Shown here: one piece after another, positions 17,657 through 27,014 of the stretch
Position numbering within the stretch: position 1 is the first letter of the stretch
How the letters are laid out: each line of letters starts with the position of its first letter
Assembly: GCA_020249775.1 (NCBI GenBank)
Contig: JADCFA010000023.1
Span: 62,001-126,000 of the forward strand
DNA length: 64,000 nucleotides
Reading direction: 5' to 3'
Source of the DNA: Roseomonas sp.
GTDB lineage: Bacteria; Pseudomonadota; Alphaproteobacteria; Acetobacterales; Acetobacteraceae
Notes under the pieces: generated by a model
Told to the model about the DNA's origin: nothing
The model's input: only the letters and a program-made list of their open reading frames with translations
The model's database searches: none
Program-made: the position numbers and the translations under genes

Positions 17657-19014
17657 GCGCCCACCACGCGCGTGCGGGTGCGCAATGTGACGAATTCCTC
17701 GGCCGCCGTTGGATGAATGCCGATGGTGCGATCAAAATCCTGCTTTGTGGCGCCCATTACCACGGCAATGCCGATGCCCTGCATCATCTCACCGGCATCT
17801 TCGCCGATCATATGTGCGCCCAAGATTTTTTGTGTGCGCTGGCAGACCACCAGCTTCATCAGCGTCTTGCGGCCTTCGCGCTTGCTGATGGTGTGGCGCA
17901 TGGGGGTGAAGCGCGTGACATAGATATCAGCGGGGCCGCGCTTGGCGGCTTCCTGTTCCGTCAGCCCCACCGTGCCGATGGGCGGGTTCATGAAAACTGC
18001 GGTGGGCACGTTTTCATAGCTCACACGGCGCGGGTTATTGCCGAACAGCGTATCGGCCAAAGCGTGCCCGACCGCCGTTGCCATGGGTGTGAGGTTGACG
18101 CGGTCCAGCACATCGCCAATGGCATAGATATGCGGTTGGCTGGTCGCGTGATTTTCATCCACCGCAATCACGCCATTATCGCCCAGGCGCACGCCGGCCT
18201 TTTCTAGCCCAAGCCCCGCTGTGGCGGGTTTGCGCCCAGTACAGAAAAACACCGCATCAACCACCTGCACTGAGCCATCGGAAAGATGCAGCACACGCTC
18301 CGCATCGCGGGCTTCAATACGGACCGGGCTGACGCCGGCATGGCAGACTATGCCCTGTGCAACCAAGGCTTCAGCGGCGGCGCTACGAATATCCTCATCA
18401 AAGCCGCGCAGCGGCAGGGGCGCGCGATGCACCAGCGCAACCTCTGCCCCCAGCCCCTTCAGGATGCAGGCGAATTCCACCGCGATATAGCCCGCTCCCA
18501 GCACCGCAACCCGCTTGGGCAAAGCTTTCAGCGTGAAAAGGTCGTCCGAAATCAGCCCAAGCTCAGCGCCCGGAATATTAAGCCGGGTGGCGACACCACC
18601 GACCGCGATGATGCTACGTTCCGCCGTTACGCGCTTGCCGCCGACATCAAGCGTATGCGCATCTAGGAACGACGCGCGGGCATCGAAGGATGTCACACCT
18701 GCATTCCCCAACAAGCGGCCATAAATGCCCGAAAGTCGCGCCACTTCGGCGTCTCGTGCCGCCGCCAGCTTCGCCCAATCATGCCCATGGGTTTCGATGG
18801 ACCAGCCAAAGGCCGCCGCATCTTCTGCCCAGGCGCCATATTCGGCGGCATTCACCATGATCTTCTTCGGCACGCAGCCGACATTGACACAAGTGCCGCC
18901 CCAGAAGCGTTCTTCCGCAACCCCCACCCGCGCGCCATGGCCGGCCGCGATACGCGCGGAACGCACCCCGGCGGAACCGCCACCAATCACGAAAAGATCA
19001 AAATCATAAGCCAT
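17653..19014 (-). CDS. gor: Glutathione-disulfide reductase
   Basis: A 453-residue FAD flavoprotein that reduces oxidised glutathione with NADPH. FAD binding is seen at FVIGGGSAGVRSAR near residue 10 and the redox disulfide in GGTCVNVGCVPKK near residue 45. The NADPH site is VLGAGYIAVEFA near 173, and the C-terminal HPTAAEE carries the active His. ATG at 19014 follows TGAGGT; the frame is open further up. It belongs to a minus-strand set with the MFS gene and the formaldehyde dehydrogenase. Confidence 0.94.
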   Translation of the reverse strand: MAYDFDLFVIGGGSAGVRSARIAAGHGARVGVAEERFWGGTCVNVGCVPKKIMVNAAEYGAWAEDAAAFGWSIETHGHDWAKLAAARDAEVARLSGIYGRLLGNAGVTSFDARASFLDAHTLDVGGKRVTAERSIIAVGGVATRLNIPGAELGLISDDLFTLKALPKRVAVLGAGYIAVEFACILKGLGAEVALVHRAPLPLRGFDEDIRSAAAEALVAQGIVCHAGVSPVRIEARDAERVLHLSDGSVQVVDAVFFCTGRKPATAGLGLEKAGVRLGDNGVIAVDENHATSQPHIYAIGDVLDRVNLTPMATAVGHALADTLFGNNPRRVSYENVPTAVFMNPPIGTVGLTEQEAAKRGPADIYVTRFTPMRHTISKREGRKTLMKLVVCQRTQKILGAHMIGEDAGEMMQGIGIAVVMGATKQDFDRTIGIHPTAAEEFVTLRTRTRVVGA

Positions 19015-19033
19015 GGAAACCTCAATAAGCCGA

Positions 19034-19486
19034 TCAGGCTGGGCGTTTCGGAACAACAACACGCACGGTGAAAATCTGCACCGGCTCATCATGTTGGTTG
19101 AAGGTGGTATTGCGCATCAGCGCGCTACCGCGATCCGGGCGGGAACGCGAAGGGGCGACTTCCAGCACCTCGATTTCCACGCGCAGCGTATCGCCGGGAT
19201 AGACCGGCTTGGTCCATTGAATTTCGCCGCCGCCACCGACAATGCCGCCGGAAATGCCGCCAATGGCGGCAACCACCATGCGCATGGTCATGCCCGCAGT
19301 GTGCCAGCCACTCGCGGCGAGCCGCCCAAAAAGCGGATGCGCTGCCCCCGCTTCCTCATTCATATGGAAGGGCTGCGGATCATAAAGCGCGGCGAAGCGT
19401 TTGACTTCCTCGGCCTCCACCGTCACCGAGCCTGCGGTAAAGCGCCGGCCCGGAAACAGATCCTCCAGATAGATCGCGGCGCTCAC
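19034..19486 (-). CDS. MaoC-like hot-dog dehydratase
   Basis: A 150-residue single hot-dog-fold protein. The hydratase motif appears as FAALYDPQPFHMNEEAGAAHPLFG near residue 31 (Asp and His of the R-hydratase type), followed by ASGWHTAGM, and KPVYPGDTLRVEIEV near residue 92. Likely an enoyl-CoA hydratase of unknown acyl substrate. The start overlaps the stop of gabD by 4 bases. Confidence 0.88.
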   Translation of the reverse strand: MSAAIYLEDLFPGRRFTAGSVTVEAEEVKRFAALYDPQPFHMNEEAGAAHPLFGRLAASGWHTAGMTMRMVVAAIGGISGGIVGGGGEIQWTKPVYPGDTLRVEIEVLEVAPSRSRPDRGSALMRNTTFNQHDEPVQIFTVRVVVPKRPA

Positions 19487-20961
19487 GTGCCGATGCCACC
19501 AAGGGCGAGGTATTTCACTTCCAGATATTCCTCGATCCCCATGTGGCTGCCTTCGCGCCCAAGGCCCGATTGCTTGAAGCCACCAAAGGGCACTTCGGCG
19601 GTGGAAATGATCCCCTCATTGATGCCGATGATGCCGTATTCCAAAGCCTCCGCCACACGGAAGATGCGCCCGACATCGCGGGCGTAGAAATACGCGGCCA
19701 GACCGAATTCGGTATCATTCGCCAACTTGATCGCTTCCTCTTCTGTCTTGAAGCGAAACAAGGGGGCGACGGGGCCGAAGGTTTCCTCACCGAAAATCTT
19801 CGCACCGCGCGGCACATTGGCCAGCACCGTCGGTTCGAAGAAATTGCCGCCGCGCGCATGGCGCTTGCCGCCGGTGATCACGTTCGCACCCTGCGCCAAA
19901 GCATCGGCGATATGTTCTTCAACCTTCGCCACCGCATCGGCATTGATCAGCGGGCCTTGCGTGACGCCAGGTTCCATGCCGTTGCCGACCTTCAAGCCTT
20001 CCACAGCCGTCTTCAGCTTGGCGGCAAAGGCTTCATAGACACCATCCTGCACCAAAAGCCGATTGGCACACACACAAGTCTGCCCGGTATTGCGATATTT
20101 GGACGCCATCGCCCCCGCAACCGCCGCATCCAGATCCGCATCATCAAACACGATAAAGGGCGCATTGCCGCCCAATTCCATCGAGGTCTTTTTCACCGTC
20201 GCCGCACATTGCGCGAGCAATACACGCCCGACTTCCGTGGAACCCGTGAAGGAAAGCTTGCGGATGATCGGATTGCTGGTCAGCTCCTTCCCTGTCTCAC
20301 CGGAAGGCCCGGTGATCACATTGCACACGCCGGAAGGCATGCCGGCGCGTTCCGCCAAAACCGCCAAGGCTAGCGCGGAAAAGGGCGTTTGCGATGCGGG
20401 GCGGATCACGCCGGTGCAGCCCGCCGCCCAGCCCGGCCCGGCCTTGCGGGTGATCATGGCGGCAGGGAAATTCCACGGCGTGATGGCGGCAAAAACGCCA
20501 ATCGGTTCCTTGGTCACCAGAATGCGCCGGCCCTTGGCGTTTTGCGGAATCGTCTCGCCTTGAATGCGCCGGCCTTCATCGGCGAACCATTCAATGAAGG
20601 ATGCGGCATAAACAACCTCGCCCTTGGCTTCGGCGAGTGGCTTGCCCTGTTCCGCCGTCATGATCGCGGCCAGATCATCGGCGTTTTCATGCATCAGCGC
20701 GGCGATCTTATGCAGGATCACCGCGCGATCTTTCGCAAGCATCGCGCGCCAGGCCGGCCAGGCGGCATTGGCGGCTTCAATGGCGCGGCGCGTCTCGGCT
20801 TGGCTCATGGCGGGGACTTCGCCAATCACCTCACCCGTTGCGGGGTTGCGCACGGCAATTTTCTTGCCGCTATCCGCCTGCACCCAGGCGCCGGCGATGT
20901 AATTCGCCTGACGGAACAGGGCAGGGTCCTTCAAGGGCAGCTTCGTGGTGGCGTCGAGCAT
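19483..20961 (-). CDS. gabD: NAD(P)-dependent succinate-semialdehyde dehydrogenase
   Basis: A 492-residue aldehyde dehydrogenase. The GabD-type sequence TPWNFPAAMITRK near residue 160, general-base motif MELGGNAPFIVFDDAD near residue 263 and the catalytic Cys in NTGQTCVCANR near residue 297 are present. Several family members act on related semialdehydes, so the exact substrate is probable, not certain. The ATG at 20961 has AGGAGG before it, so I use it and not the open frame up to 21162. It is divergent from fahA. Confidence 0.88.
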   Translation of the reverse strand: MLDATTKLPLKDPALFRQANYIAGAWVQADSGKKIAVRNPATGEVIGEVPAMSQAETRRAIEAANAAWPAWRAMLAKDRAVILHKIAALMHENADDLAAIMTAEQGKPLAEAKGEVVYAASFIEWFADEGRRIQGETIPQNAKGRRILVTKEPIGVFAAITPWNFPAAMITRKAGPGWAAGCTGVIRPASQTPFSALALAVLAERAGMPSGVCNVITGPSGETGKELTSNPIIRKLSFTGSTEVGRVLLAQCAATVKKTSMELGGNAPFIVFDDADLDAAVAGAMASKYRNTGQTCVCANRLLVQDGVYEAFAAKLKTAVEGLKVGNGMEPGVTQGPLINADAVAKVEEHIADALAQGANVITGGKRHARGGNFFEPTVLANVPRGAKIFGEETFGPVAPLFRFKTEEEAIKLANDTEFGLAAYFYARDVGRIFRVAEALEYGIIGINEGIISTAEVPFGGFKQSGLGREGSHMGIEEYLEVKYLALGGIGT

Positions 20962-21089
20962 CTGGGTCCTCCTGGGCTTTGGCCCAGAATAGGCTGAAAT
21001 CGCGCCTTTTCCCAAGCCTTGCGCGCGCGGGCTTGCGCTTGCGCCCCGGCAGGCCATGATCGGCCCCATAAAACCATAGGAACGCCCGA

Positions 21090-22376
21090 ATGGATGCCAC
21101 CCATGACCCCGGCCTGAAAAGCTGGGTCGTTTCCGCCAATCAGCCGGGGCAGGATTTCCCAATCCAGAACCTGCCCTTCGGCATCTTCAGCCGCGCCGGG
21201 GAAGCGCCGCGCGGCGGGGTTGCGATTGGCGAGATGATTCTGGATTTGCGCGCGGCGATCAGCGCTGGCCTGCTTGCCGGCGCCGCTGCGGAAGCCGCCG
21301 CGCGGCCAAGCCTGAATGCGCTGATGGCGCTGGGTAGGGGCGCCTCGGCCGGCTTGCGCGCGCAAATTTCGGCCTTGCTGGCAGCAGGTTCGCCCGCGGA
21401 AGCCATGGCCACGCGCATCCTTCTGCCCATGCGTGATGCACAGATGCATCTGCCCGCCACGGTCGCGAATTTTTCCGATTTCATGGCGAGTTATGATCAC
21501 TGCGCGCGGCTTGGCGTGCGGCGCGATCCGAAGAACCCTCTGCCCCAGGCCTTTCGGCATTTGCCGGTTGCCTATCATTCCCGTGCCAGTTCCGTGCGCG
21601 TGAGTGGCGAGGATGTGATCCGCCCGCATGGCCAATGGCCACGCAGCGATGGCGAAGTACGCTTCGGCCCATCGGAAGCGATGGATTACGAATTGGAATT
21701 GGCGATTTGGATTGCCGGCGAAAACAAGCTCGGCACGCCGATCACCATGGCGGAGGCACCAAGCCGCATTTTCGGCTTTGGGCTTTTGAATGATTGGTCG
21801 GCACGCGATATCCAGCGTTGGGAAATGCCGCCACTCGGCCCGTTTTTGGCGAAGAGTGTCTCAACCTCGGTCTCGCCCTGGGTGATCACGGCGGAAGCGC
21901 TAGAACCCTTCGCGCGGGCAGCACCAGCGATTGACCCACCGCCCCTGCCCTATCTGGATAGCGCCTGGAATCGCGCGGCGGGCGCGCTTGGCATTCGCAT
22001 GCTGGCCCTGCTGGTGACTGCAAAAATGCGTGCGGACGGTGCAGCGCCCGCGCTGCTGACCGACACCGAATTTGCCCGCATGTATTGGACAGCGGCGCAA
22101 ATGGTGGCGCATCATGGCACCAATGGCTGCAATCTGCTTCCCGGCGATTTGCTCGGCAGCGGCACGGTTTCCGGGCCGGATGATAGCGCTGCCGCGTGTT
22201 TGGCGGAGCTTGGCCTTGGCGGCCCCATCACGCTGCCCAATGGTGAAACCCGCCGCTGGTTGCAGGATGGTGATGAGGTGATTTTCCGCGCTCGCGCCGA
22301 AGCGCCCGGCGCCATCGGCATTGGCTTTGGCGAATGCCGCGGCGCCATCGCGCCCGCCATCGCCTGGCCTGTTTGA
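21090..22376 (+). CDS. fahA: Fumarylacetoacetase
   Basis: A 428-residue enzyme of the last step of tyrosine/homogentisate breakdown, cleaving fumarylacetoacetate to fumarate and acetoacetate. The N-terminal SH3-like domain (FGIFSR near residue 31) precedes the catalytic domain with DFMASYDHCARLG, PVAYHSRASSVR, DYELELAIW and GFGLLNDWSARDIQRWE. No homogentisate dioxygenase or maleylacetoacetate isomerase is nearby. The next plus-strand genes are cyclase-family hydrolases, so it may serve a different aromatic route. Confidence 0.92.
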   Translation: MDATHDPGLKSWVVSANQPGQDFPIQNLPFGIFSRAGEAPRGGVAIGEMILDLRAAISAGLLAGAAAEAAARPSLNALMALGRGASAGLRAQISALLAAGSPAEAMATRILLPMRDAQMHLPATVANFSDFMASYDHCARLGVRRDPKNPLPQAFRHLPVAYHSRASSVRVSGEDVIRPHGQWPRSDGEVRFGPSEAMDYELELAIWIAGENKLGTPITMAEAPSRIFGFGLLNDWSARDIQRWEMPPLGPFLAKSVSTSVSPWVITAEALEPFARAAPAIDPPPLPYLDSAWNRAAGALGIRMLALLVTAKMRADGAAPALLTDTEFARMYWTAAQMVAHHGTNGCNLLPGDLLGSGTVSGPDDSAAACLAELGLGGPITLPNGETRRWLQDGDEVIFRARAEAPGAIGIGFGECRGAIAPAIAWPV

Positions 22377-22397
22377 TCTGAAAAGAAGGAGGAACCC

Positions 22398-23186
22398 ATG
22401 CCCCGTCGCATTGTTGATATTTCTGTCGCACTCAAGGCCGGCATCATCAGTGACCCGCCGCATGCGCTGCCCAAGATTGAGTATCTCGATCATCACATGA
22501 CCGCGCCCGCCATGGCGCAGGATTTCGGCATCAGCGTGGATCAATTGCCCGAAGGCGAATATGCAGCAATTGAGCGTGTGCAAATCAGCACCCATAACGG
22601 CACGCATATTGATGCGCCTTATCATTATTTCAGCCGTATGAATGAAAGGTTGGTACCGGGCGGCGAGCCTTCCTGGCGCATTGATGAAGTGCCGTTGGAT
22701 TGGTGCTTGCAGCCCGGCGTGAAGCTCGATTTCCGGCATTTTGAGCATGGCTATGTTGCCACACCCAATGATGTGCAGGCGGAATTGAAGCGCATTGGCC
22801 ATACGCTCAAGCCGCTGGAGATTGTGGTGGTGAATACCGCCGCCGGCGCGCGCTATGGGGAAGATGACTATATCCATTCCGGCTGCGGCATGGGCAAGGA
22901 AGCAACGCTTTGGCTGCTGGAACAGGGCGTGCGCGTGACCGGCACCGATGGCTGGTCCTGGGATGCGCCGTTTTCACTCACCAAGAAAAAGGTCGCGGCC
23001 ACCGGCGATGTCTCCTTGATCTGGGAAGGCCATCGCGCGGGGCGGGAGATCGGCTATTGCCATATCGAGAAACTTTCGAACCTGGACAAGCTGCCGCCCA
23101 GCGGTTTCACCATTTCCTGCTTGCCGGTGAAGGTGCATCGCGGCTCCGCCGGCTGGACACGCGCTGTTGCGATTTTTGAGGAATAA
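22398..23186 (+). CDS. Cyclase-family (kynurenine-formamidase-like) metal hydrolase, copy A
   Basis: A 262-residue protein of the cyclase/kynurenine formamidase fold. The metal site HNGTHIDAPYH is near residue 66 and a second conserved stretch, IHSGCGMGKEATLWLLEQGV, near 159. It begins 21 bases after fahA behind an AGAAGGAGGAA site. The next gene is the same length and about 80% identical by eye with no gaps, so this is a tandem duplication. Known members hydrolyse formamides, cyclic imides or isatin; the substrate here is unknown. Confidence 0.88.
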   Translation: MPRRIVDISVALKAGIISDPPHALPKIEYLDHHMTAPAMAQDFGISVDQLPEGEYAAIERVQISTHNGTHIDAPYHYFSRMNERLVPGGEPSWRIDEVPLDWCLQPGVKLDFRHFEHGYVATPNDVQAELKRIGHTLKPLEIVVVNTAAGARYGEDDYIHSGCGMGKEATLWLLEQGVRVTGTDGWSWDAPFSLTKKKVAATGDVSLIWEGHRAGREIGYCHIEKLSNLDKLPPSGFTISCLPVKVHRGSAGWTRAVAIFEE

Positions 23187-23196
23187 GGGGGAAGCC

Positions 23197-23985
23197 ATGG
23201 CGCGCCGTTTCATTGATATTTCGGTGGCACTCAAGGGCGGCATCGCGTCCGACCCGCCGCATATGCTGCCCGAGATTGAGTATCACGACCATCACATGAC
23301 CGCGCCGCGTCTCGCGCAGGAATTCGGCATCGGCCTGGATCAGTTGCCCGAAGGCCAATTCGCCGCGCGCGAAGTGGTGCGCATCACAACCCATAGCGGG
23401 ACGCATCTTGATTCGCCCTATCACTTCTTCAGCCGCATGAACGAAAGAACGGTCCCGGGCGGGGAGCCTTCCTGGCGTATTGATGAGGTGCCCTTGGAAT
23501 GGTGCTTTCAGCCAGGTGTGAAGCTTGATTTCCGGCATTTTCCGGATGGCTATGTCGCGACACCTGGCGATGTGCAGGCGGAATTGAAGCGCATCGGCCA
23601 TACGCTGAAGCCCTTGGAAATTGTGGTGGTGAATACGCGCGCGGCCAGCCGCTACGGGCAGGATGATTTCATCCATAGCGGTTGTGGTGTTGGCAAGGCG
23701 GCGACACTTTGGATGTTGGAACAGGGTGTGCGCGTGACGGGCATTGATGGCTGGTCCTGGGATGCGCCGTTTTCGCTGACGAAGAAGAAGGTGCAGGAAA
23801 CCGGCGATGCATCCCTGATCTGGGAAGGCCATCGCGCGGGGCGCGAGATTGGCTATTGCCACATGGAAAAGCTCACGAATCTGGAAAGCCTGCCGCCGGA
23901 TGGCTTCATGATTTCCTGCTTCCCCGTGAAGGTGCATCGCGGTTCCGCCGGCTGGACCCGCGCCGTTGCGATCATTGAGGAATGA
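23197..23985 (+). CDS. Cyclase-family metal hydrolase, copy B
   Basis: Also 262 residues and colinear with copy A. The metal motif is HSGTHLDSPYH near residue 66. Changes between copies cluster near the active-site mouth (residues 32-65 and 147-166), while the C-terminal third (DGWSWDAPFSLTKKK, EGHRAGREIGYCH) is almost constant, which suggests altered substrate range. The ATG at 23197 follows GGGGGAAG and is used instead of the open frame from 23167. The stop overlaps the start of the Bug-type gene. Confidence 0.88.
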   Translation: MARRFIDISVALKGGIASDPPHMLPEIEYHDHHMTAPRLAQEFGIGLDQLPEGQFAAREVVRITTHSGTHLDSPYHFFSRMNERTVPGGEPSWRIDEVPLEWCFQPGVKLDFRHFPDGYVATPGDVQAELKRIGHTLKPLEIVVVNTRAASRYGQDDFIHSGCGVGKAATLWMLEQGVRVTGIDGWSWDAPFSLTKKKVQETGDASLIWEGHRAGREIGYCHMEKLTNLESLPPDGFMISCFPVKVHRGSAGWTRAVAIIEE

Positions 23986-24929
23986 TGCGGATGCAGCGCC
24001 TGTTATGCCTTGCCCTATTGCTGATCCCCTTTGCTGCCAAGGCTTTTCCGGATCGGCCCGTCACCATCATCAACCCCTATGCCACCGGCAGCAGCACGGA
24101 TGCGGCAGCGCGCGCCTTGGCTGAGGCTTTTACGCGCGACTTCGGGCAGAATTTTGTGGTGACCAGCCAATCGGGGGCTTCCGGCGTGGTTGGCATGCGC
24201 GCCTTGATGGCAGCCGCACCTGATGGGCATACGCTGGCCTATGCGCCGCTGGTGCCGCTCGCGTTTCAGCCGCATCTCGTGCGCAATACCGGGCTTGGGC
24301 CGGATGCGGTGGCGCCTGTCTGCAATGTGACCGAGAATATTCTTGGCATCATGGTAAAGGCCGATAGCCCCTGGCGGACGCTGCCCGATATGGTGGCGGC
24401 GGCGAAGCAGCGCCCACTGAGCTATGGTTCGCCCGGGCCGAATTCCGCGCCCTTTCTTGGCGTGCATCGCGTGCAGGTTGCCGCTGGTGGGCAATGGACT
24501 CATGTGCCCTTTCGCGGTGATGGTGCGTCACTGACCGAAGTGATTGCGGGGCGCTTGGACTTTGCCGCGATTGTGGTGGCCTCTGGCGTGCCCATGGCGC
24601 GGGCGGGGCAGACGCGGCTGATCGCGATATTTTCCGAAGGCCGCCACCCGGCCTTTCCGGATGTGCCAACGGCGCGCGAGCAGGGGATTGATGCCTTCCA
24701 GCCTTCCTATGCGGCGCTTTGGGCGACACGCGGCACGCCGGAACCCATTCTGGATCGGCTACAGGAAGCCTGCCGCCGCGCGATGGAAACGGAAGGGTTC
24801 AAGCGCTTCGCGGAAAACTGGGGCGCCGTGCCGCAATTTCGCGGGCGGGCTGATCTTGGGCGCTTGTTGGCGGCGGAATATGAAGCAACCGGCAGGGCGT
24901 TTCGCGAATTGGGGGTGCAGCCGGAATAG
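23982..24929 (+). CDS. Bug-type (tripartite tricarboxylate) substrate-binding protein
   Basis: A 315-residue periplasmic binding protein with a short signal peptide ending AAKAF. Family landmarks are FPDRPVTIINPYATGSSTD near the mature start, the SGASGVVGMRAL helix and THVPFRGDGASLTEVIAG near residue 172. Overlap with the cyclase gene stop places it in the fahA-cyclase transcript. It probably captures the substrate, or a related organic acid or amide, for this pathway. No TctA or TctB membrane partner is in the window. Confidence 0.88.
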   Translation: MMRMQRLLCLALLLIPFAAKAFPDRPVTIINPYATGSSTDAAARALAEAFTRDFGQNFVVTSQSGASGVVGMRALMAAAPDGHTLAYAPLVPLAFQPHLVRNTGLGPDAVAPVCNVTENILGIMVKADSPWRTLPDMVAAAKQRPLSYGSPGPNSAPFLGVHRVQVAAGGQWTHVPFRGDGASLTEVIAGRLDFAAIVVASGVPMARAGQTRLIAIFSEGRHPAFPDVPTAREQGIDAFQPSYAALWATRGTPEPILDRLQEACRRAMETEGFKRFAENWGAVPQFRGRADLGRLLAAEYEATGRAFRELGVQPE

Positions 24930-24932
24930 CGG

Positions 24933-24961
24933 TTGACGCAGCGTGTTCTGACGCGCGTCAA
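24933..24961. terminator. Hairpin between convergent genes
   Basis: An 11-bp stem with one bulged A (ttgacgc-a-gcgt against acgcgcgtcaa) and a 6-base loop sits just after the Bug-type stop and just before the stop of the TauE-type gene. There is no T-run, so the terminator role is probable only. Confidence 0.5.
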
Positions 24962-24970
24962 GCCAAGACT

Positions 24971-25747
24971 TCACCCGAGCAACCAGCTCCGCGTCAGGCC
25001 AAAGACACCGGTTACGAAAAGAATAACCAGCGCGACCTGGCGATAGACTTGCTCATTGCCCAGGCCCTGGAAAGCACGTCCACCGATCCAGGCGCCCAGC
25101 AGCATGACGGGCAGCAGCAGAATGGCGCGGATCAGCGCGTCCATGCCAGCGACGCCAGAAGCCATGACAATGACAATCAGCAGAAACTGCGTCAGAAAAT
25201 AATAGGTAACGATATTGGCTCGGTTGACCTGCGGCGGATCATTCCCGGAGAGCAGATACAGCAGCACCGGCGGTCCTCCCACACTGGTAGTCGCCATCAT
25301 GGCGCCGGAAATGCCACCCACCATGATGGTGGCGGCAGTGCTTCTTCGCCCCTTGTAGCGCCAGCCGGTCCACATGATCACAACAAAAAACACAATCACG
25401 GCCGAAACGCAGGTGACAATCGTATTCTTGTCAACACTCGCCAGTAGCCAGACGCCAAATGGCATGGCTGCGCAGGCGGCGATGCTCATTGGCCGCAAAA
25501 GCTGCCAATCCGCATGCTGGCGAACCTGCGGAAAAAGCTGGAAGGAGACGATAAGTTCTATTGCGACGACGGTGACGACCATATCGGCAGAACCGAAAAG
25601 CATGGCGAAAATTGGCGCCATCAACATAGCGGAACCAAATCCGGCAAAGCCGCGCATTAGCCCAGCGATGAAGGTAACGCCCAGCGCAAGCCATAGGTTG
25701 ATGCCTACAAAAACCGACGCGAGTTCTGACGTCAGCGAGGAGAACAT
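24971..25747 (-). CDS. TauE/SafE-family membrane transporter
   Basis: A 258-residue protein with about eight helices. The repeated family sequences are LMRGFAGFGSAMLMAPIFA near residue 30 and GGISGAMMATTSVGGPPVLLYLL near 143. The family is linked to export of sulfite or organosulfur compounds, but the substrate is not shown here. It is convergent with the Bug-type gene and 39 bases downstream of the CoA-transferase gene. Confidence 0.85.
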   Translation of the reverse strand: MFSSLTSELASVFVGINLWLALGVTFIAGLMRGFAGFGSAMLMAPIFAMLFGSADMVVTVVAIELIVSFQLFPQVRQHADWQLLRPMSIAACAAMPFGVWLLASVDKNTIVTCVSAVIVFFVVIMWTGWRYKGRRSTAATIMVGGISGAMMATTSVGGPPVLLYLLSGNDPPQVNRANIVTYYFLTQFLLIVIVMASGVAGMDALIRAILLLPVMLLGAWIGGRAFQGLGNEQVYRQVALVILFVTGVFGLTRSWLLG

Positions 25748-25786
25748 GCGGCAGATCTTTCTTCCTTGGCGGGGCCGGGTTGGGCG

Positions 25787-27010
25787 CTACCCCCTGATGA
25801 CCCCTGCCGCACATAGCGCATCATAGCGCGCTTCCCCAAGCGCGGCGCCCAGAACTTCCGCATTATGCTCGCCGAGTTTCGGCGCGGGGCGGGCCAGAAT
25901 GCCCGGTGTCGCCGATAGCCGCGGCACCAGCCCATGCATCGGCAGCCAGCCGCCCGGCATATCTGCATCCGGCACTTCAATCAGCGCCTCGCGTTCAATG
26001 GCGTAGGTATCGCTTTCCAACATTTCCGTATCCATAATGGGGCCGATAGTCACACCGGCCTTGTCGAAATGCGCGAGGTTTTCCGCCAAATCGCGCGCCG
26101 CGATGAAGCCGCCGATGATGGCGTCAAGCTCCTGCCAGTTCTTTACGCGCGCTGGGTTATTGGCAAAGCGCGGATCGGTAATCAGCGCCTCCTGCCCGAT
26201 GGAGCGCAGCAGTTTTTCCGTCATGCCCTGGGTTGAAGCGGAAAGGCAGACCCAGCCGCCATCCTTGGTGCGATAGGCGTTGCGCGGTGAGGTGTTGGTG
26301 CTGCGGCTGCCGGTGCGCGGTTTGCGTTGGTGCGTCAGGCGCCAATTCGCCACTTGCGGTTCCAGCACGCTGAAAAGCGGTTCAAATAGCGAAACATCAA
26401 TCACCTGCCCCTGGCCGGTGGCTTCCGCGTGGCGCAGCGCGATCATGGCGGCGGCGGCGCCATAAAGCCCGGCATAGGCATCGCCCATGAACATCGGCGG
26501 CAGCACCGGTTCACGGTCTTCAAAACCATTGATGGCGGCAAAGCCGGAATAGCCTTCGACCAAGGTGCCGAAGCCTGGCTTGTGGCGATAAGGCCCATCC
26601 TGTCCCCAGCCGGAAACTCGCGCGATAACAAGGCGCGGATTGGCGGCGAGGAGGCTTTCGGGATCAAGCCCCATGGCTTCCAGCACGCCGGGGCGAAAGC
26701 TTTCGACCAGCATGGCGGCGTCCTGCGCAAGGGCGCGCACGGCGGCGATACCATCCGCGCTTTTTAAATCAAGGCAGATGCTTTTCTTGTTGCGGCAGAT
26801 GGTCTTCCAGCTTGTCTCCACGCCACCCACGCGCCAGGCGCGCAGCGTGTCGCCTTCGGGCGGCTCCACCTTGATGACTTCCGCGCCGTGATCAGCAAAA
26901 ACCTTGGTCAGGATATTGCCGGCGACAAGGCGTGAAAGATCAATCACGCGCACCCCTTCCATCGCGCCCTTGGCGGTCGGGTCGAAATTCTTGCGATGTA
27001 TCTCGGCCAT
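25787..27010 (-). CDS. CaiB/BaiF-type CoA-transferase (family III)
   Basis: A 407-residue transferase. LEG-type family features: MEGVRVIDLSRLVAGN near residue 15, ADHGAEVIKVEPPEGD, NKKSICLDLKS and the GQDGPYRHKPGFG segment with FGxLV after it. The catalytic Asp is probably in FMGDAYAGLYG near residue 170. Such enzymes move CoA between an acyl-CoA and a free acid. The ATG at 27010 is used because the family N-terminus starts there. Only 4 bases separate it from the Bug-type gene upstream, so uptake and activation of one organic acid is a reasonable inference. Confidence 0.9.
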   Translation of the reverse strand: MAEIHRKNFDPTAKGAMEGVRVIDLSRLVAGNILTKVFADHGAEVIKVEPPEGDTLRAWRVGGVETSWKTICRNKKSICLDLKSADGIAAVRALAQDAAMLVESFRPGVLEAMGLDPESLLAANPRLVIARVSGWGQDGPYRHKPGFGTLVEGYSGFAAINGFEDREPVLPPMFMGDAYAGLYGAAAAMIALRHAEATGQGQVIDVSLFEPLFSVLEPQVANWRLTHQRKPRTGSRSTNTSPRNAYRTKDGGWVCLSASTQGMTEKLLRSIGQEALITDPRFANNPARVKNWQELDAIIGGFIAARDLAENLAHFDKAGVTIGPIMDTEMLESDTYAIEREALIEVPDADMPGGWLPMHGLVPRLSATPGILARPAPKLGEHNAEVLGAALGEARYDALCAAGVIRG

Positions 27011-27014
27011 GGGA

